Part shown: positions 24,493-34,197 of the stretch, one piece after another | Layout: every line of letters starts with the position of its first letter | Numbering within the stretch: position 1 is the stretch's first letter | Origin: Gemmatimonas sp. | Lineage (GTDB): Bacteria > Gemmatimonadota > Gemmatimonadetes > Gemmatimonadales > Gemmatimonadaceae | DNA: 64,000 nt | Direction: 5' to 3' | Assembly: GCA_013822425.1 (NCBI GenBank) | Contig: PNKL01000012.1 | Location: 1 to 64,000 of the forward strand | Program-made: the position numbers and the translations under genes | Notes under the pieces: model-generated | Databases searched by the model: none | Told to the model about the DNA's origin: nothing | Seen by the model: the letters and a program-made list of their open reading frames with translations, nothing else

Positions 24493-25863
24493 ATGCCCAT
24501 CGAGCTCCGCATCACCAGCGGCGCGCGCTCGGGCGCTCGCGAGACCTTCACCAAGTCGGTCATCACCATCGGGCGTCACCCGATGAACGACCTGCGCCTC
24601 GACGCCGAGAAAGACCTCGATGTGTCGAGCCGCCATGCGGAGATCCGGCTCGTCGGCGACACAGCAACCATTCGCGACGTCGGCAGCAGCAACGGCACCA
24701 AGGTGAACGGCCAGCCGCTGGTGGGCGAACGCGCGCTCTTCGAGGGCGACGTGATTGCGCTCGGCGGCGCGCAGGGCGCCTCGCTCGAATTCCACGTGAT
24801 TGACGAGGCGGCTGCCGCCGCGCCGACGCCCGCCGCCGAACCGCAGCCCGCGCGGCCGCGCCGCGACACGACCGCGCGCATAGCCGAAGCGGTGGAGCAG
24901 CAGACTGGCAACCTGCGCCGGATTCTCTATCTGTTCGGCGCCGCGGTCGTGATCATTGGGCTCGGGCTGATGTACATCGCCCAGCAGAACTCCGCCGCCG
25001 ATCGGGCGACGATCGAGAAGCTGCTCGCCGAGCTGCAGGAGCAGAACGCCGCCATCGCGCAACTGCGCGGCAGCGCCGGCGCCAACGGCCTCTCCAACGA
25101 AGTGGGACGCATCCAGCGCGAGCGCGACTCGCTGCTCTCCGTCCTGCGCGCCGGCGGCAACCGTGCCGATGTCAAGCAGCGCATCGAGGAGCTGTCGCGG
25201 CTGCAGACCGCCGCCGGCGCGGTCAGCAAGGTGGATTACGAGCGCATTGCGGAGCAGAATACGCGTGCCGTGGCATTCATCGTGGTGGAACGCGGGGGAG
25301 AGATCGAGGGCGGCACCGGCTTCGGGGTCACGCGCGACGGGATCATCGTCATCAACCGGCACATCGTGCAGAACGCAGGCGAGCCCGATCCGACGCGCAT
25401 CGCGGTGCAGTTCCACGGCACCAGCCGCTGGCTGCCCGCGCGGGTGCTGCACGTATCGAACTCCGACGACCTCGCCTTTCTGAAGATTGACGCGCCAGGG
25501 TCCTTCCCCACCGTCCTGGGGATCAGCCCGAGCGGCGGCGTACGCCCCGGCGCCCCCATTGCCATCGTCGGCTACCCGCTCGGCAACGAGACGGCGGGAA
25601 TGGGCGGGTCCATTGACACGATCACCGCGCGCGCCTCGTTGACGGCGGGCATCGTGAGCAAGTCGGTGCCTGATGTCCTGCAGGTGGACGCGTACGTGGC
25701 ACACGGCTCGAGCGGCAGCCCCGTCTTCAACGAGCGCGGCCTGGTGGTCGGCGTCGTGTACGGCGGCCCCACCGAGGCCGCGGGACGCATCGTCTACGCC
25801 GTGCCGAGCGATCGGCTGATTGCGCAACTGCCGGGTGAGGCGGCGGGGGTCGTGAAGCAGTAG
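24493..25863 (+). CDS. FHA domain - TM - coiled coil - trypsin-like serine protease
   Basis: 456 residues. Residues 1-100 are an FHA domain ('TIGRHPMND', 'SSRHAEI', 'DVGSSNGTKVNG'). An Ala/Pro linker and amphipathic stretch precede one TM helix (~145-163). Residues ~168-240 are heptad-rich coiled coil. The C-terminal protease is S1C/Deg-like without PDZ: His290 in 'VINRHIV', Asp326 in 'SDDLAFLKI', Ser407 in 'HGSSGSPVFNERG'. Topology predicts a cytosolic phosphothreonine reader linked across the membrane to an envelope protease. As last gene of the operon it is a likely effector of the kinase/phosphatase pair. The domain fusion is clear; control of the protease by FHA binding is inference. Confidence 0.9.
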   Translation: MPIELRITSGARSGARETFTKSVITIGRHPMNDLRLDAEKDLDVSSRHAEIRLVGDTATIRDVGSSNGTKVNGQPLVGERALFEGDVIALGGAQGASLEFHVIDEAAAAAPTPAAEPQPARPRRDTTARIAEAVEQQTGNLRRILYLFGAAVVIIGLGLMYIAQQNSAADRATIEKLLAELQEQNAAIAQLRGSAGANGLSNEVGRIQRERDSLLSVLRAGGNRADVKQRIEELSRLQTAAGAVSKVDYERIAEQNTRAVAFIVVERGGEIEGGTGFGVTRDGIIVINRHIVQNAGEPDPTRIAVQFHGTSRWLPARVLHVSNSDDLAFLKIDAPGSFPTVLGISPSGGVRPGAPIAIVGYPLGNETAGMGGSIDTITARASLTAGIVSKSVPDVLQVDAYVAHGSSGSPVFNERGLVVGVVYGGPTEAAGRIVYAVPSDRLIAQLPGEAAGVVKQ

Positions 25864-25883
25864 GAGCTTCGCGGACGCACTTC

Positions 25884-26005
25884 AACTGCTTGGCCGCGGA
25901 TTACACGGATACTGACGGATGAACGCGGAGACGGCCTGGAGGAAACCCCAAGCAGGATCAGCGTTCATCCGTTCTTTCATCCGCGTGATCCGCGGCAAGG
26001 CAGTT
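25884..26005 (+). repeat. palindromic intergenic element, copy C
   Basis: Arms CTGCTTGGCCGCGGATTACA and its complement ending AAGGCAGTT, inner pairs as in copy B. It fills the gap between the convergent FHA-protease and hexosaminidase genes and could act as a bidirectional terminator. Confidence 0.88.
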
Positions 26006-26027
26006 CGCAGTCTCTCGAATCACACAG

Positions 26028-27476
26028 TCAGCTGACGAGCGCCCTAGCCGCCGCCTCCTGCATGCCGCGGTCGCCCGCCCAGGCGCAGAGGAGGTGCGCC
26101 GCGTCGGGCAGTTCCGCCGCGAGGCGCGGATGTCCGAACAGCACCACCAGCGTGTCGCGTTTGAGCGAACGCGCCGCCTGCACGGCGAGCCGCACGGTGA
26201 GGCGCGATTGCGGCGTCAGGCTGATGTGCCCCTTGCCGGGGAGGACGTCGGCGAAGACGGCGATCACAAGCACGCCTTCGCCGCGTTCCGTGGCGCCCGG
26301 CACGACGTTCACGATGCGACCAAGCGACTGCAGCGCCTGCACGAAGTACCACCGCGACGGCGCCGCGCTCGCCGGATCGTCGTCCACCAGCACCACCTCG
26401 CAGGCGGGCGGCACCCACGGCACGCGTCCGCGCACCACCTGCAGCACGCGATCGCTTACCTGCTTGGCCCACGTGCGGTCATCGAGCGTCGGGCCGCGGC
26501 TGTCGGGGAGCCAGCGCGCCCACGTCGCCCACCAGTCACGCCGCGCGCGCGACGCGGCCAGCCGCGCGCCGTCGAGCCGGCCATCGGCGATGGCTGCCGC
26601 CATCGCCTGCACGACGAGCGCCGGATCGTTGGGCGCGAGCAGGAGGTCGCACCCCGCCGCGAGCGCACCGACCGCAGCCTCGCTCTCGTCCTGCACCGCG
26701 CGCACACCGCGCATCCCGAGCGCATCGGTGACGATGAGCCCCTGGAATCCGAGATCGTCGCGCAGCAGCCGGATGGTGGGCGCCGACAGCGTGGCCGGAA
26801 GTCCCGCGCCGTCTATCGCCTGGAACGCGACGTGCGCCGTCATGATGCTCGCCACCCCGCTGTCCACCGCCGCGCGGAACGGCACGAGGTCGCTTGCCAG
26901 CAGTTGGGTGAGACTCTCCTCCTGCACCGGCAATCTGAGGTGTGAATCCACGGTGGTGCGCCCGTGCCCTGGAAAGTGCTTCGCGCAGGCGAGCACGCTC
27001 TCCGACTGGCAGGCGTCAATCCACTCGGCGCTCAACTCGCCCACGCGCGTCGCGTCGCCGCCGAAGCCGCGCACGCCGACAACCGGATTGCCGTTGTCGA
27101 GGTCGAGATCGCAGACCGGGCCGAGCGCCCAGTTGAGGCCCAACTCGCGGGCATCGCGCGCCGTGATGCGCGCCGCCCGGCGCACCGCATCGGCGTCGCC
27201 CAGCGACGCGAGCGCGCCGGCCGGCGGCAGGGAGACCGCGCCGTGGAAGCGCTCCCCCGCCCCGCGTTCGACGTCGGCGCCCACGAGCAGCGGCACCGGC
27301 GAGTGCGCGTGCAGGGCGCGCGCGAGCTGCGCGACCTCGTAGTGCGGCCCGCCGCGAATCAGGAAGCCGCCCACGCCCACGGCGAGCGCCTGGTCAATGG
27401 CCTCGCGCGTTCCCGTCCAGCCGAGGTCGCGGTCCCACCCGATGGCGGCAATGACGTGCTGGCCCAGCTCCCTCAT
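26028..27476 (-). CDS. nagZ: glycoside hydrolase family 3 beta-N-acetylhexosaminidase (NagZ-like)
   Basis: 482 residues from the ATG at 27476, 8 bp after the anmK stop. GH3 signature 'CAKHFPGHGRTTVDSHLRLP' contains the His of the NagZ catalytic Asp-His dyad; the nucleophile is the Asp in 'IVTDALGMRG'. A C-terminal domain of ~140 residues is larger than in minimal NagZ. The enzyme removes GlcNAc from GlcNAc-1,6-anhydroMurNAc muropeptides; no signal peptide is evident, so it should be cytosolic as in Gram-negative recycling. Operon with AnmK and MurQ supports the peptidoglycan-recycling role. Confidence 0.88.
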   Translation of the reverse strand: MRELGQHVIAAIGWDRDLGWTGTREAIDQALAVGVGGFLIRGGPHYEVAQLARALHAHSPVPLLVGADVERGAGERFHGAVSLPPAGALASLGDADAVRRAARITARDARELGLNWALGPVCDLDLDNGNPVVGVRGFGGDATRVGELSAEWIDACQSESVLACAKHFPGHGRTTVDSHLRLPVQEESLTQLLASDLVPFRAAVDSGVASIMTAHVAFQAIDGAGLPATLSAPTIRLLRDDLGFQGLIVTDALGMRGVRAVQDESEAAVGALAAGCDLLLAPNDPALVVQAMAAAIADGRLDGARLAASRARRDWWATWARWLPDSRGPTLDDRTWAKQVSDRVLQVVRGRVPWVPPACEVVLVDDDPASAAPSRWYFVQALQSLGRIVNVVPGATERGEGVLVIAVFADVLPGKGHISLTPQSRLTVRLAVQAARSLKRDTLVVLFGHPRLAAELPDAAHLLCAWAGDRGMQEAAARALVS

Positions 27477-27484
27477 CGGCGCGC

Positions 27485-28636
27485 TCAGGCGGGTGTCAGC
27501 GTGCCGAGCACGCGCGGGCCACACGCCCCCGTGCATGCGGGGACATTGCCAGGAAGCCCGCGCAGATGCAGCCACCCGAGGAAGGCAAACGCGACGGCTT
27601 CCTTGGCATCGCCGTCGAAGAAGAGATCATCGAACTGGCGCACCGTGCGCTGTTCGAAGAGCACGCCAAGTCGGCGCACGAGCGCCGAGTTGCGCGCGCC
27701 GCCGCCCGAGATCACGAGATCGGTCACCGGCTCGGGAATGAAGCGCTCGAACGCCAGCCGGATGCTGCGCGCCGTGATCTCCACCGCGGTGGCGATGATG
27801 TCCTCGTCGCGGCAATCGGCCTGCGCCGCGCGGCAGCGCGCCACCAGGTCGGCCACGTAGGCCGGCGTGAAGAGCTCGCGCCCCGTGCTCTTGGGCGGCG
27901 GCGCGCTGAAGTACGGATGCGTCAGCGCGTCGTCCACGACGCGCCCGATCGCCGAACCCTGCAGCGCGAGCGTGCCATCCACGTCGTACGGCAGGTCGGG
28001 CCGAAGCGATCGCACCACCGCATCAATCACGCCCACACCCGGCCCTGTGTCGAACGCACGCGTGCCCTGCACTCCTCCCCCCGGCGGCACCACCGTGACG
28101 TTACCGATGCCGCCGATGTTCTGCAGCGCGCGCCAGTCGGGGCCCGCAAAGAGCAGCGCGTCGGCGATGGGCACCAGCGGCGCCCCCTGTCCGCCCGCGG
28201 CCACGTCGCGCGTGCGGAAATCGGCGATGACCGGCCGCCCCGTGCGCTCGGCGATCGCCGCCGGCTGGCCGAACTGCCAGGTGGCGCGCGGTGCATCGTG
28301 CCACACCGTGTGCCCGTGCGACGCGATGGCATCCACTTCGTCGCGCGCGAGACCACTCTCCGCGATCGCCGTCACCGCGGCGGCGCCGAGCCGGTCGCCG
28401 AGCTCGAAGTCGAGGCGCGTGTAGTCGCCCGGGTGCGTGGGCGTCGCGATGGCGCTCAGCAGGCGCGCGCGGAAGGCGTCGTCGTAGGGCAACTGCACGA
28501 ACGAAAGCAGCTCGGGGAGCGGGCGGTCCTCGTGCGCACCAGGAATGAACCGCACCACGGCGGCGCTGATGCCGTCGTGCGACGTCCCCGACATCAGCCC
28601 CGCGAGGACGAGCGGGCGCCCCGGCGTCGCGCTCAC
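27485..28636 (-). CDS. anmK: anhydro-N-acetylmuramic acid kinase
   Basis: 383 residues starting at a GTG (28636) that overlaps the murQ stop (GTGA, 28633-28636). ASKHA-fold motifs: 'LAGLMSGTSHDGISAAV' (phosphate loop), 'IASHGHTVWHD', 'QFGQPAAIAERTG', 'NIGGIGNVTVV', 'FDTGPGVGVIDAVV' and 'LVISGGGARNSAL'. It opens the 1,6-anhydro ring of anhydroMurNAc with ATP to give MurNAc-6-phosphate, the substrate of the upstream-encoded MurQ. Complete, family-typical length. Confidence 0.95.
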   Translation of the reverse strand: MSATPGRPLVLAGLMSGTSHDGISAAVVRFIPGAHEDRPLPELLSFVQLPYDDAFRARLLSAIATPTHPGDYTRLDFELGDRLGAAAVTAIAESGLARDEVDAIASHGHTVWHDAPRATWQFGQPAAIAERTGRPVIADFRTRDVAAGGQGAPLVPIADALLFAGPDWRALQNIGGIGNVTVVPPGGGVQGTRAFDTGPGVGVIDAVVRSLRPDLPYDVDGTLALQGSAIGRVVDDALTHPYFSAPPPKSTGRELFTPAYVADLVARCRAAQADCRDEDIIATAVEITARSIRLAFERFIPEPVTDLVISGGGARNSALVRRLGVLFEQRTVRQFDDLFFDGDAKEAVAFAFLGWLHLRGLPGNVPACTGACGPRVLGTLTPA

Positions 28637-29547
28637 GGATTCACCAGCGGCGGTGCGTCGGGAATGACGCGGCGAATCACGCCGCCGTGCTCGGCGAGGC
28701 GGCGGAGCGCCTCGTCGCGGTCCACGCCGAGCTTCTGCATCACGATGGCCGTCTTGACGCTGCGCCCCGCCGCGTCGAGCAGCGCGCGCGCCTGTTCGCG
28801 GTCCACGCCGCACACCACGCGCAGGATGCGCTCGCTGCGGTCCTCGAGCTTGGCGTTGGTGGACTGCAGGTCCACCATGATGTTGCCGTAGGTCTTGCCC
28901 AGCCGAATCATCGCGCCGGTCGTGATGGTGTTGAGCACGAGCTTGGTGGCGGTGCCCGCCTTCATGCGCGTCGAGCCGGTCACCACCTCGGGCCCCGTGA
29001 TCACCACGATGGCGACGTCGGCGCTGGCCAGTGTCTCCGCGGGCGGCGGCGAACAGGCGACGATCCCCGTGCGCGCTCCGATCTCGCGCCCGTAGTCGAG
29101 CGCGGCGCGCACGTACGGCGTGGTACCGCTGGCGGCGATGCCGATGATGAAGTCGCCGGCGCGCACGCCCGCCTTCTGCATGTCGTCGCGCGCCCCCTGC
29201 GGCCGGTCCTCGGCCCCTTCCTGCGCGCGCGTAAGCGCCGCAAAGCCACCGGCGATGATCCCCTGCACCATCTCGGGGTCCACGCCAAAGGTGGGCGGGC
29301 ATTCGGAGGCGTCGAGGACGCCGAGTCGTCCGGAGGTGCCGGCCCCGAGGTAGAAGAGCCGGCCGCCGGCGCGGAACGTCTCCTCCGCCATGGCAACGGC
29401 TTGCGCGATCTGCGCCGACTGCGTGGCGACCGCTGCCGGGACGAGCGAATCCTCGGCGTTGATGAGCGCCACGATCTCGGCGCACGACGCCAGGTCAATG
29501 CCGGCCGTGCGCGGATTGCGCTGTTCGGTAATGCGGGGATCGAGCAT
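28633..29547 (-). CDS. murQ: N-acetylmuramic acid 6-phosphate etherase
   Basis: 304 residues from the ATG at 29547. SIS-domain enzyme with the MurQ signature: 'RITEQRNPRTAGID', 'YLGAGTSGRLGVLDASECPP', 'EGAEDRPQGARDDM', 'GIAASGTTPYVRAAL' and 'LGKTYGNIMVDLQSTNAKL'. It cleaves the lactyl ether of MurNAc-6-P to GlcNAc-6-P and D-lactate. First gene of murQ-anmK-nagZ, so the operon runs from anhydro-sugar import product to amino-sugar metabolism. A 90-bp gap separates it from the divergent gamma-glutamyltransferase. Confidence 0.96.
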   Translation of the reverse strand: MLDPRITEQRNPRTAGIDLASCAEIVALINAEDSLVPAAVATQSAQIAQAVAMAEETFRAGGRLFYLGAGTSGRLGVLDASECPPTFGVDPEMVQGIIAGGFAALTRAQEGAEDRPQGARDDMQKAGVRAGDFIIGIAASGTTPYVRAALDYGREIGARTGIVACSPPPAETLASADVAIVVITGPEVVTGSTRMKAGTATKLVLNTITTGAMIRLGKTYGNIMVDLQSTNAKLEDRSERILRVVCGVDREQARALLDAAGRSVKTAIVMQKLGVDRDEALRRLAEHGGVIRRVIPDAPPLVNP

Positions 29548-29637
29548 GATCGGGACGGAAGGAATCCACCAGGTGAGCCGCAAGGCTTCGTGCTAAGTTA
29601 CTGGCCGTGCGTGCCGTGTCTACCATCGGAGTCTCGA

Positions 29638-31365
<1,728 letters not shown>

Positions 31366-31440
31366 GCGGCGCGGACACTCGGCGTCTCGGAGGGGGGCGT
31401 TCGCGTTCGCGCGGATGCTCGGCCGCCGTCCCCCACGAAG

Positions 31441-32253
31441 TTACGGAACTCGCTTCACCGTCAGCGGCCCGGCGAGCGTGATCGCCACCCGCCCGCCCTG
31501 CGTCAGACAGCCGTTCCAGTCGGCCGAGCCCGCGGCGATCGCGCCGCCGGCCGCGGCGCCGACCGCGGCACCCACCACGGTGGGCTTGGTCTTCTTGCCG
31601 AGGACCTGCCCGACGATGGCGCCAGCCGCTGCGCCGATGGCCACCTTCTTGGCCTGGTCGCCGGTGCTCTGCGCACGCACCACCTCGACATTCGGCACGG
31701 TCGTGGTCCCCGAGATGTCGTAGTCCGTGCCGTCGTACGAAACAGCGACGGGCGCGAAGGCAAGGCGGATGCCTTCCTTGCCGTTCTCGCCGCGCTTGGC
31801 TTCCGACACGCGAAGCGTGATGATGGCACCGGCGGGCACCGAGACGCCGTTCGTGCCGGACACCGTGTCGGCCAGCGTGGCGGTCACGCGGTCACCCACC
31901 TTGGCGATGTTGGTGCAGACGCGGCTTTCACTCGACGCGTTCAGCACCGTGCCGGCGGCAATGGTGCCGGTGGTCGGCGCTGGCACGGCCGCCGGTGGAG
32001 CGCTCTTCGCAGGCGCGGGGGCCACCTTCGTGGGCGCGGGCGCCGCCTTCGCCGGTGCTGACGCCGGCTTCGGCGCTTCCGCGACGGTCGCCGCAGGCGC
32101 CTGCGCCGTGTCGCCGAGCTGCGGCTGGCCTGCCGCCGCGGGCGCCAGTTCCACCTGCCGGCTGTCGGCGGCCGCTTCGTCGGACTTCCCGCACGCGGCG
32201 ATCAATGCAACCATCGCCAGCGGCGCGACCGTGATCCGGATAAACTTCGTCAT
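31441..32253 (-). CDS. glycine-zipper lipoprotein of unknown function
   Basis: 270 residues; AGGAGG lies 5 nt before the ATG, one of the strongest ribosome sites in the window. Lipobox 'MVALIAACGKS'. Residues ~40-95 are an Ala/Pro/Lys linker ('APAPTKVAPAPAKSAPPAA'), suited to span the periplasm or cell wall. A beta-rich middle domain ('GTIAAGTVLNASSESRVCT', 'VPAGAIITLRVSEAKRG') precedes a glycine zipper ('AIGAAAGAIVGQVLG', 'VVGAAVGAAAGGAIAAGS') like those of 17-kDa/YMGG surface antigens. Probably an abundant envelope lipoprotein; no partner is indicated by the neighbours. Confidence 0.75.
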   Translation of the reverse strand: MTKFIRITVAPLAMVALIAACGKSDEAAADSRQVELAPAAAGQPQLGDTAQAPAATVAEAPKPASAPAKAAPAPTKVAPAPAKSAPPAAVPAPTTGTIAAGTVLNASSESRVCTNIAKVGDRVTATLADTVSGTNGVSVPAGAIITLRVSEAKRGENGKEGIRLAFAPVAVSYDGTDYDISGTTTVPNVEVVRAQSTGDQAKKVAIGAAAGAIVGQVLGKKTKPTVVGAAVGAAAGGAIAAGSADWNGCLTQGGRVAITLAGPLTVKRVP

Positions 32254-32322
32254 GAGATCCTCCTGCCTTCGAGTGGGAAGCCGTCCGTTGAATATTCACA
32301 CCGCCCTCGGCGGCGCACAACC

Positions 32323-34197
32323 GTGACGCGCGGTGTGGTTCGCCCCTTGCGGCGCCTCCTCCCCTTCGCGATGCCCTACCGCGGCGCCATGGCGTGGGGC
32401 GTCGCCTGCGTCGTCGTCTCGTCGGCCTTCTACAGCCTGCAGCCGCTCTTCCTGCGATCCGCCATCGACGCCCTGCACGACGGAGCGCCGGCCTCGCGCG
32501 TCTGGCGGCTGGCCGGACTGATGGTGACCGTCGCGCTTGCCACCGCCTACTTCCGCTGGCAGATGCGCGAGCAACTCAATGGCATCAGCCGGCGCATTGA
32601 GACCGACCTGCGCGACCGGCTCTTCGCGCACCTCATGACGCTCGACGCCGGGTGGTACGCCAAGACCCGCACCGGTGACGTGATGGCGCGCCTGACCAAC
32701 GACCTCGGGGCCGTCCGCATGGCGGCCGGTCCCGCGATCATGTACTTGGTAAACACCATCGCCGGCGGTTTGTTCGCGCTCGCCTTCATGATCCGGCTCT
32801 CCCCCCGGCTCACTCTCGTGGCCCTCGCGCCGCTCCTCCTGCTCCCGGTGGTGATGCTGCGCCTCGGGCGTGCCATCCACGAACGGTTCGAGTCGGTGCA
32901 GGCGCACTTCAGCGACCTCACCACGCGCGTGCAGGAGAACCTGAGCGGGGCGCGCATCGTGCGCGCCTATCGGCAGGAGCCCGCAGAGTCGGATCGCTTT
33001 GCGGCGATGAGCGCCGAATACGTGCGCCGCAACCTCGCGCTGGCGCGCCTCAACGCGCTGATGCACCCGTCCTTCACCCTGCTCGCCGGCCTCGGCTCCG
33101 TGGCCGTGCTCGGCGTCGGCGGCGCGATGGTGCTGCGCGGCACGCTCACCGTGGGCACGCTTGTTGCGTTCGGCATTTACCTCACGACGCTCACCTGGCC
33201 GCTCATCGCGCTGGGCTGGGTGACCAACCTCTTCCAGCGCGGCGCGGCGTCCATGGAGCGGCTTATCGAGATTCTCGACACCACCGCGGCCGTGCGGGAT
33301 CCCGCGCGGCCGCGGCCGCTGCCGCCGCGCACGGGCGGGCGCCGCGTCGAGTTTCGCGATGTGTCATTCGCGTATCCCTCGCGGGATGGCGCGCCGCCGC
33401 GCGAGGTGCTGCGACACGTGTCGTTCACCATCCCCGCCGGCGGCACGCTGGGCGTGGTGGGCGCCACCGGGGCCGGCAAGAGCGCCCTGCTCGAGCTGCT
33501 GCCGCGCTTCTTCGACCCGCAGTCGGGATGTGTCCTGCTCGACGGCGTGGACGTGCGCGAGCTTCCGCTCGACACCCTGCGCGCCGAGATCGGCTTCGTG
33601 CCGCAGGACGCGCTGCTCTTCGGCGACACGATCGCGTTCAACCTTGCCTACGGCGGTGCGGACGGAGCCACCGCGAAGTGGGCGGCCGAAGTGGCGCAGC
33701 TGTCGGCGTCGGTCGCCCGATTGCCAGCCGGCGACCAGACGATGCTTGGCGAGCGCGGCATCAACCTGTCGGGCGGGCAGAAGCAGCGCGCCACGATCGC
33801 CCGCGCGCTGGCGCGCCAGCCGGCGGTGGTGGTGCTCGATGACGCGCTCTCGGCGGTGGACACGCATACCGAGGCGGCCATCCTGCACGGCCTCCGCGAG
33901 GCACTGAGCGGGCGCACCGCGCTTTTCGCCTCACACCGCGTGACGGCGCTGCGCGAGGCCACGCAGATCATCGTTCTTGCCGACGGCACGGTCGCCGAGG
34001 AAGGGACGCACGAGGAGCTGGTGGAGCGGCGCGGACGCTACTGGGAGCTGCTGCGCCGGCAGTTGCTCGAGGAGAGCATCGAGGCGGAGACCATCGTCCC
34101 CGCCTCTAGCCCGACCACGAGCACCCGCGGGAGGCGCACCGTGAACACGGTTCCCTCGGTGTCGTTCGAGACGAACGAGACCTGGCCGCGCAGGTAG
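32323..34197 (+). CDS. ABC exporter, fused permease and ATPase (MsbA-like)
   Basis: 624 residues, GTG start. About six TM helices in residues 15-310 (e.g. 'GVACVVVSSAFYSLQPLFL', 'FALAFMIRLSPRLTLVALAP', 'LGSVAVLGVGGAMVLRGTL'). ATPase: Walker A 'GATGAGKSALLEL', Q-loop 'FVPQDALLF', signature 'LSGGQKQR', Walker B 'VVVLDDALSAVD', H-loop 'FASHRV'. The substrate of this family (lipid, drug, peptide) cannot be told from sequence. The final ~50 codons run past the usual end ('LLRRQLLEESI') into the 3' end of the convergent histidine kinase gene, overlapping it by 160 bp. Confidence 0.9.
   Translation: MTRGVVRPLRRLLPFAMPYRGAMAWGVACVVVSSAFYSLQPLFLRSAIDALHDGAPASRVWRLAGLMVTVALATAYFRWQMREQLNGISRRIETDLRDRLFAHLMTLDAGWYAKTRTGDVMARLTNDLGAVRMAAGPAIMYLVNTIAGGLFALAFMIRLSPRLTLVALAPLLLLPVVMLRLGRAIHERFESVQAHFSDLTTRVQENLSGARIVRAYRQEPAESDRFAAMSAEYVRRNLALARLNALMHPSFTLLAGLGSVAVLGVGGAMVLRGTLTVGTLVAFGIYLTTLTWPLIALGWVTNLFQRGAASMERLIEILDTTAAVRDPARPRPLPPRTGGRRVEFRDVSFAYPSRDGAPPREVLRHVSFTIPAGGTLGVVGATGAGKSALLELLPRFFDPQSGCVLLDGVDVRELPLDTLRAEIGFVPQDALLFGDTIAFNLAYGGADGATAKWAAEVAQLSASVARLPAGDQTMLGERGINLSGGQKQRATIARALARQPAVVVLDDALSAVDTHTEAAILHGLREALSGRTALFASHRVTALREATQIIVLADGTVAEEGTHEELVERRGRYWELLRRQLLEESIEAETIVPASSPTTSTRGRRTVNTVPSVSFETNETWPRR

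Noticed and set aside
22335-24569. A 744-codon minus-strand frame opposite the kinase and phosphatase genes.
   Set aside because: Antisense to two genes with complete catalytic motifs; its translation has no recognisable fold.
27485-29485. One 666-codon frame covering both anmK and most of murQ.
   Set aside because: The first half is an out-of-frame reading of murQ; the real anmK starts at the GTG overlapping the murQ stop.
28687-29637. An in-frame upstream extension of the gamma-glutamyltransferase gene antisense to murQ.
   Set aside because: The ATG at 29638 has a ribosome site and begins a lipoprotein signal; the upstream part is shadow sequence.
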